Below, piece by piece: positions 17,797 through 18,699 of a DNA stretch of 18,699 nt. Source of the DNA: Schoenoplectus triqueter (lineage: Eukaryota; Streptophyta; Magnoliopsida; Poales; Cyperaceae); assembly GCA_964058805.1 (NCBI GenBank), contig CAXKVV010001909.1, positions 1-18,699 on the forward strand, written 5' to 3'. Position 1 is the first letter of the stretch; each line of letters starts with the position of its first letter. The position numbers were made by a program, and so were the translations under genes. A model generated the notes under the pieces. It was not told the origin of the DNA. It searched no databases and saw nothing but the letters and a program-made list of their open reading frames with translations.

Positions 17797-18699
17797 ATGT
17801 TTTGCGCTCCCAGACTCGTTTTCGGTTGTAACGACGACGTCGGGACCCGTTTTCATGTTTTGCGCGCCCGGACCCTGTTTCGGCGGTACCGAGGGCGTCG
17901 GGTCCCGTTTTCATGTTTTGCGCTCCCCGACTCATTTTCGACGGTACCGATGGTGTCTGGTCCCGTTTTCATGTTTTGCGCTCCCGGACTCATTTTTGGA
18001 GGTACCGAGGGCGCCGGGTCTCGTTTTCATGTTTTGCGCGCCCGGACTCGTTTTCGGCGGTACCGATGGCGTCGGGACCCGTTTTCATGTTTTGCGCTTC
18101 CGAACTCGGTTTCGGCGGTACCTCGGTCGTCGGGTCCCGTTTTCATGTTTTGCGCTCCCGGACTCGTTTTCGGCGGTACCGAGGGGCGTCGGGTCCCGTT
18201 TTCATGTTTTGCGCTCCCGGACTCGTTTTCGGCGGTACCGAGGGCGTCGGGTCCCGTTTTCACGTTTTGCGCGCCCGGACTCTGTTTCGGCGGTAACGAC
18301 GGCGTCGGGACCCGTTTTCATGTTTTGCGTGCCCGGACCCTGTTTCGGCGGTTCCGAGGGCGTCGGGTCCCGTTTTCATGTTTTGCGGTCCCCGACTCAT
18401 TTTCGACGGTACCGATGGCGTCGAGACCCGTTTTCATGTTTTGCGCTCTCGCACTCGTTTTCGACGGCGCCGAGGCTGTCGGGTCCTATTTTCATGTTTT
18501 TTGCGCCCGAACTCGGTTTCGGCGGTACCGAGGGCGTCGGGTTCCGTTTTCATGTTTTGCGCTCCCGGACTCGTTTTCGGCGGTACTGAGGGCGTCGGGT
18601 CCCGTTTTCATGTTTTGCGCTGCCGGACTCGTTTTCGGCGGTACCGAGGGCGTCGGGTCCCGTTTTCATGTTTTGCGCTCCCGGACTCGTTGTCGGCGG
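17797..18699 (+). repeat. Higher-order repeat H11, 15 monomers + 32 bp, cut by the window edge
   Basis: M1 to M12 run in order with the +1 in M7 (near 18181), then the jump after M12 seen in H3 and H8, here with a variant border TTTTTTGCGCCCG (18494-18551). H3 and H8 return to M1 two units later; this copy does not. It continues with consensus-like units at 18552, 18610 and 18668, the last truncated at 18699. Confidence 0.8.

Larger units (their letters stand above)
1..18699 (+). repeat. 58-bp satellite array filling the whole window (322 monomers + 32 bp)
   Basis: Every stretch repeats a 58-bp unit that begins ATGTTTTGCGC and carries GGTACC near its middle; all copies are direct. Counting units from position 1 to the last unit start at 18668 gives 322 monomers: 322 x 58 = 18676, and the nine missing bases are fully explained by the indels I can locate (twelve +1, nineteen -1, one -2). 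No stretch of even 100 bases falls outside the repeat, so there is no room for a conventional gene, tRNA, rRNA or transposon. Satellite DNA of this type normally forms heterochromatin and can serve centromere or pericentromere functions; which, if any, applies here cannot be read from the sequence. An rDNA spacer subrepeat array is a weaker alternative, since no rRNA sequence is present. I do not recognise the monomer. Confidence 0.97.

Noticed and set aside
1..18699. CRISPR array
   Set aside because: The period is in a plausible range, but there are no unique spacers: all 58 bases of the unit are repeated. No cas genes are present.
1..18699. CENP-B box
   Set aside because: The monomer contains TTCGGCGGTACCGAGGG, which resembles the start of the TTCG....A..CGGG pattern, but the required A and the CGGG do not fall at the right distance on either strand.
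1..18699. Telomere repeat, rRNA or tRNA gene, transposon ends
   Set aside because: No short telomeric motif runs, no rRNA-like or tRNA-like stretch, and no terminal inverted repeats or target-site duplications are seen; nothing interrupts the 58-bp register.
1..18699. Phased T-tract DNA curvature
   Set aside because: T4 tracts lie at spacings of 8, 19 and 31 bp and the 58-bp unit is about 5.5 helical turns, so tracts of neighbouring monomers fall on opposite faces and would largely cancel.

Overview
The whole window is one uninterrupted tandem-repeat (satellite) array. I find no gene, RNA gene, mobile element or unique sequence in it. The basic unit is 58 bp, GC-rich (36 of 58 in the consensus monomer), T-rich and A-poor on the + strand (18 T to 4 A), and every copy points the same way. 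The window holds 322 complete monomers plus a 32-bp partial one at the right edge. Both ends lie inside the array, so its true length and flanks are unknown. A pure satellite of this size with higher-order structure points to a eukaryotic nuclear genome (centromeric, pericentromeric, subtelomeric or B-chromosome heterochromatin). I do not recognise the monomer and cannot name the species. CpG is abundant (nine per consensus monomer), which argues against a genome that heavily methylates and loses CpG.

The array has several levels. Level 1 is the 58-bp monomer. Level 2 is a higher-order repeat (HOR) of up to 30 distinguishable monomer variants (called M1 to M30 here, about 1.74 kb). Complete or nearly complete 29- or 30-monomer copies start at 1, 3481, 14377 and 16117, and shortened or rearranged copies lie between. 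Level 3 is two near-identical long duplications: block A 466-6240 with A' 11422-17190 (offset about 10.95 kb), and block B about 4290-7480 with B' about 8173-11421 (offset about 3.94 kb). B' ends exactly where A' begins.

Region by region: 1-1681 is a 29-mer HOR. 1682-2667 and 2668-3480 are deleted HORs of 17 and 14 monomers. 3481-5220 is a 30-mer. 5221-9103 is a rearranged stretch of 67 monomers (17+25+25). 9104-12637 is one of 61 monomers (18+22+21). 12638-13563, 13564-14376 and 14377-16116 repeat the 17/14/30 series as 16/14/30. 16117-17796 is a 29-mer, and 17797-18699 is a HOR cut by the window edge. The breaks are mostly recognisable hybrid monomers made by recombination between out-of-register copies.

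Long + strand reading frames exist (up to about 740 codons) only because the A-poor monomer has no stop codon in any frame. Since 58 is not a multiple of 3, each frame cycles through all three phases every 174 bp. I call none of them a gene. The points of most interest are the layered HOR architecture, the inherited one-base indels that make it bookkeepable, the hybrid junction monomers, and two short palindromes retained in nearly every monomer.
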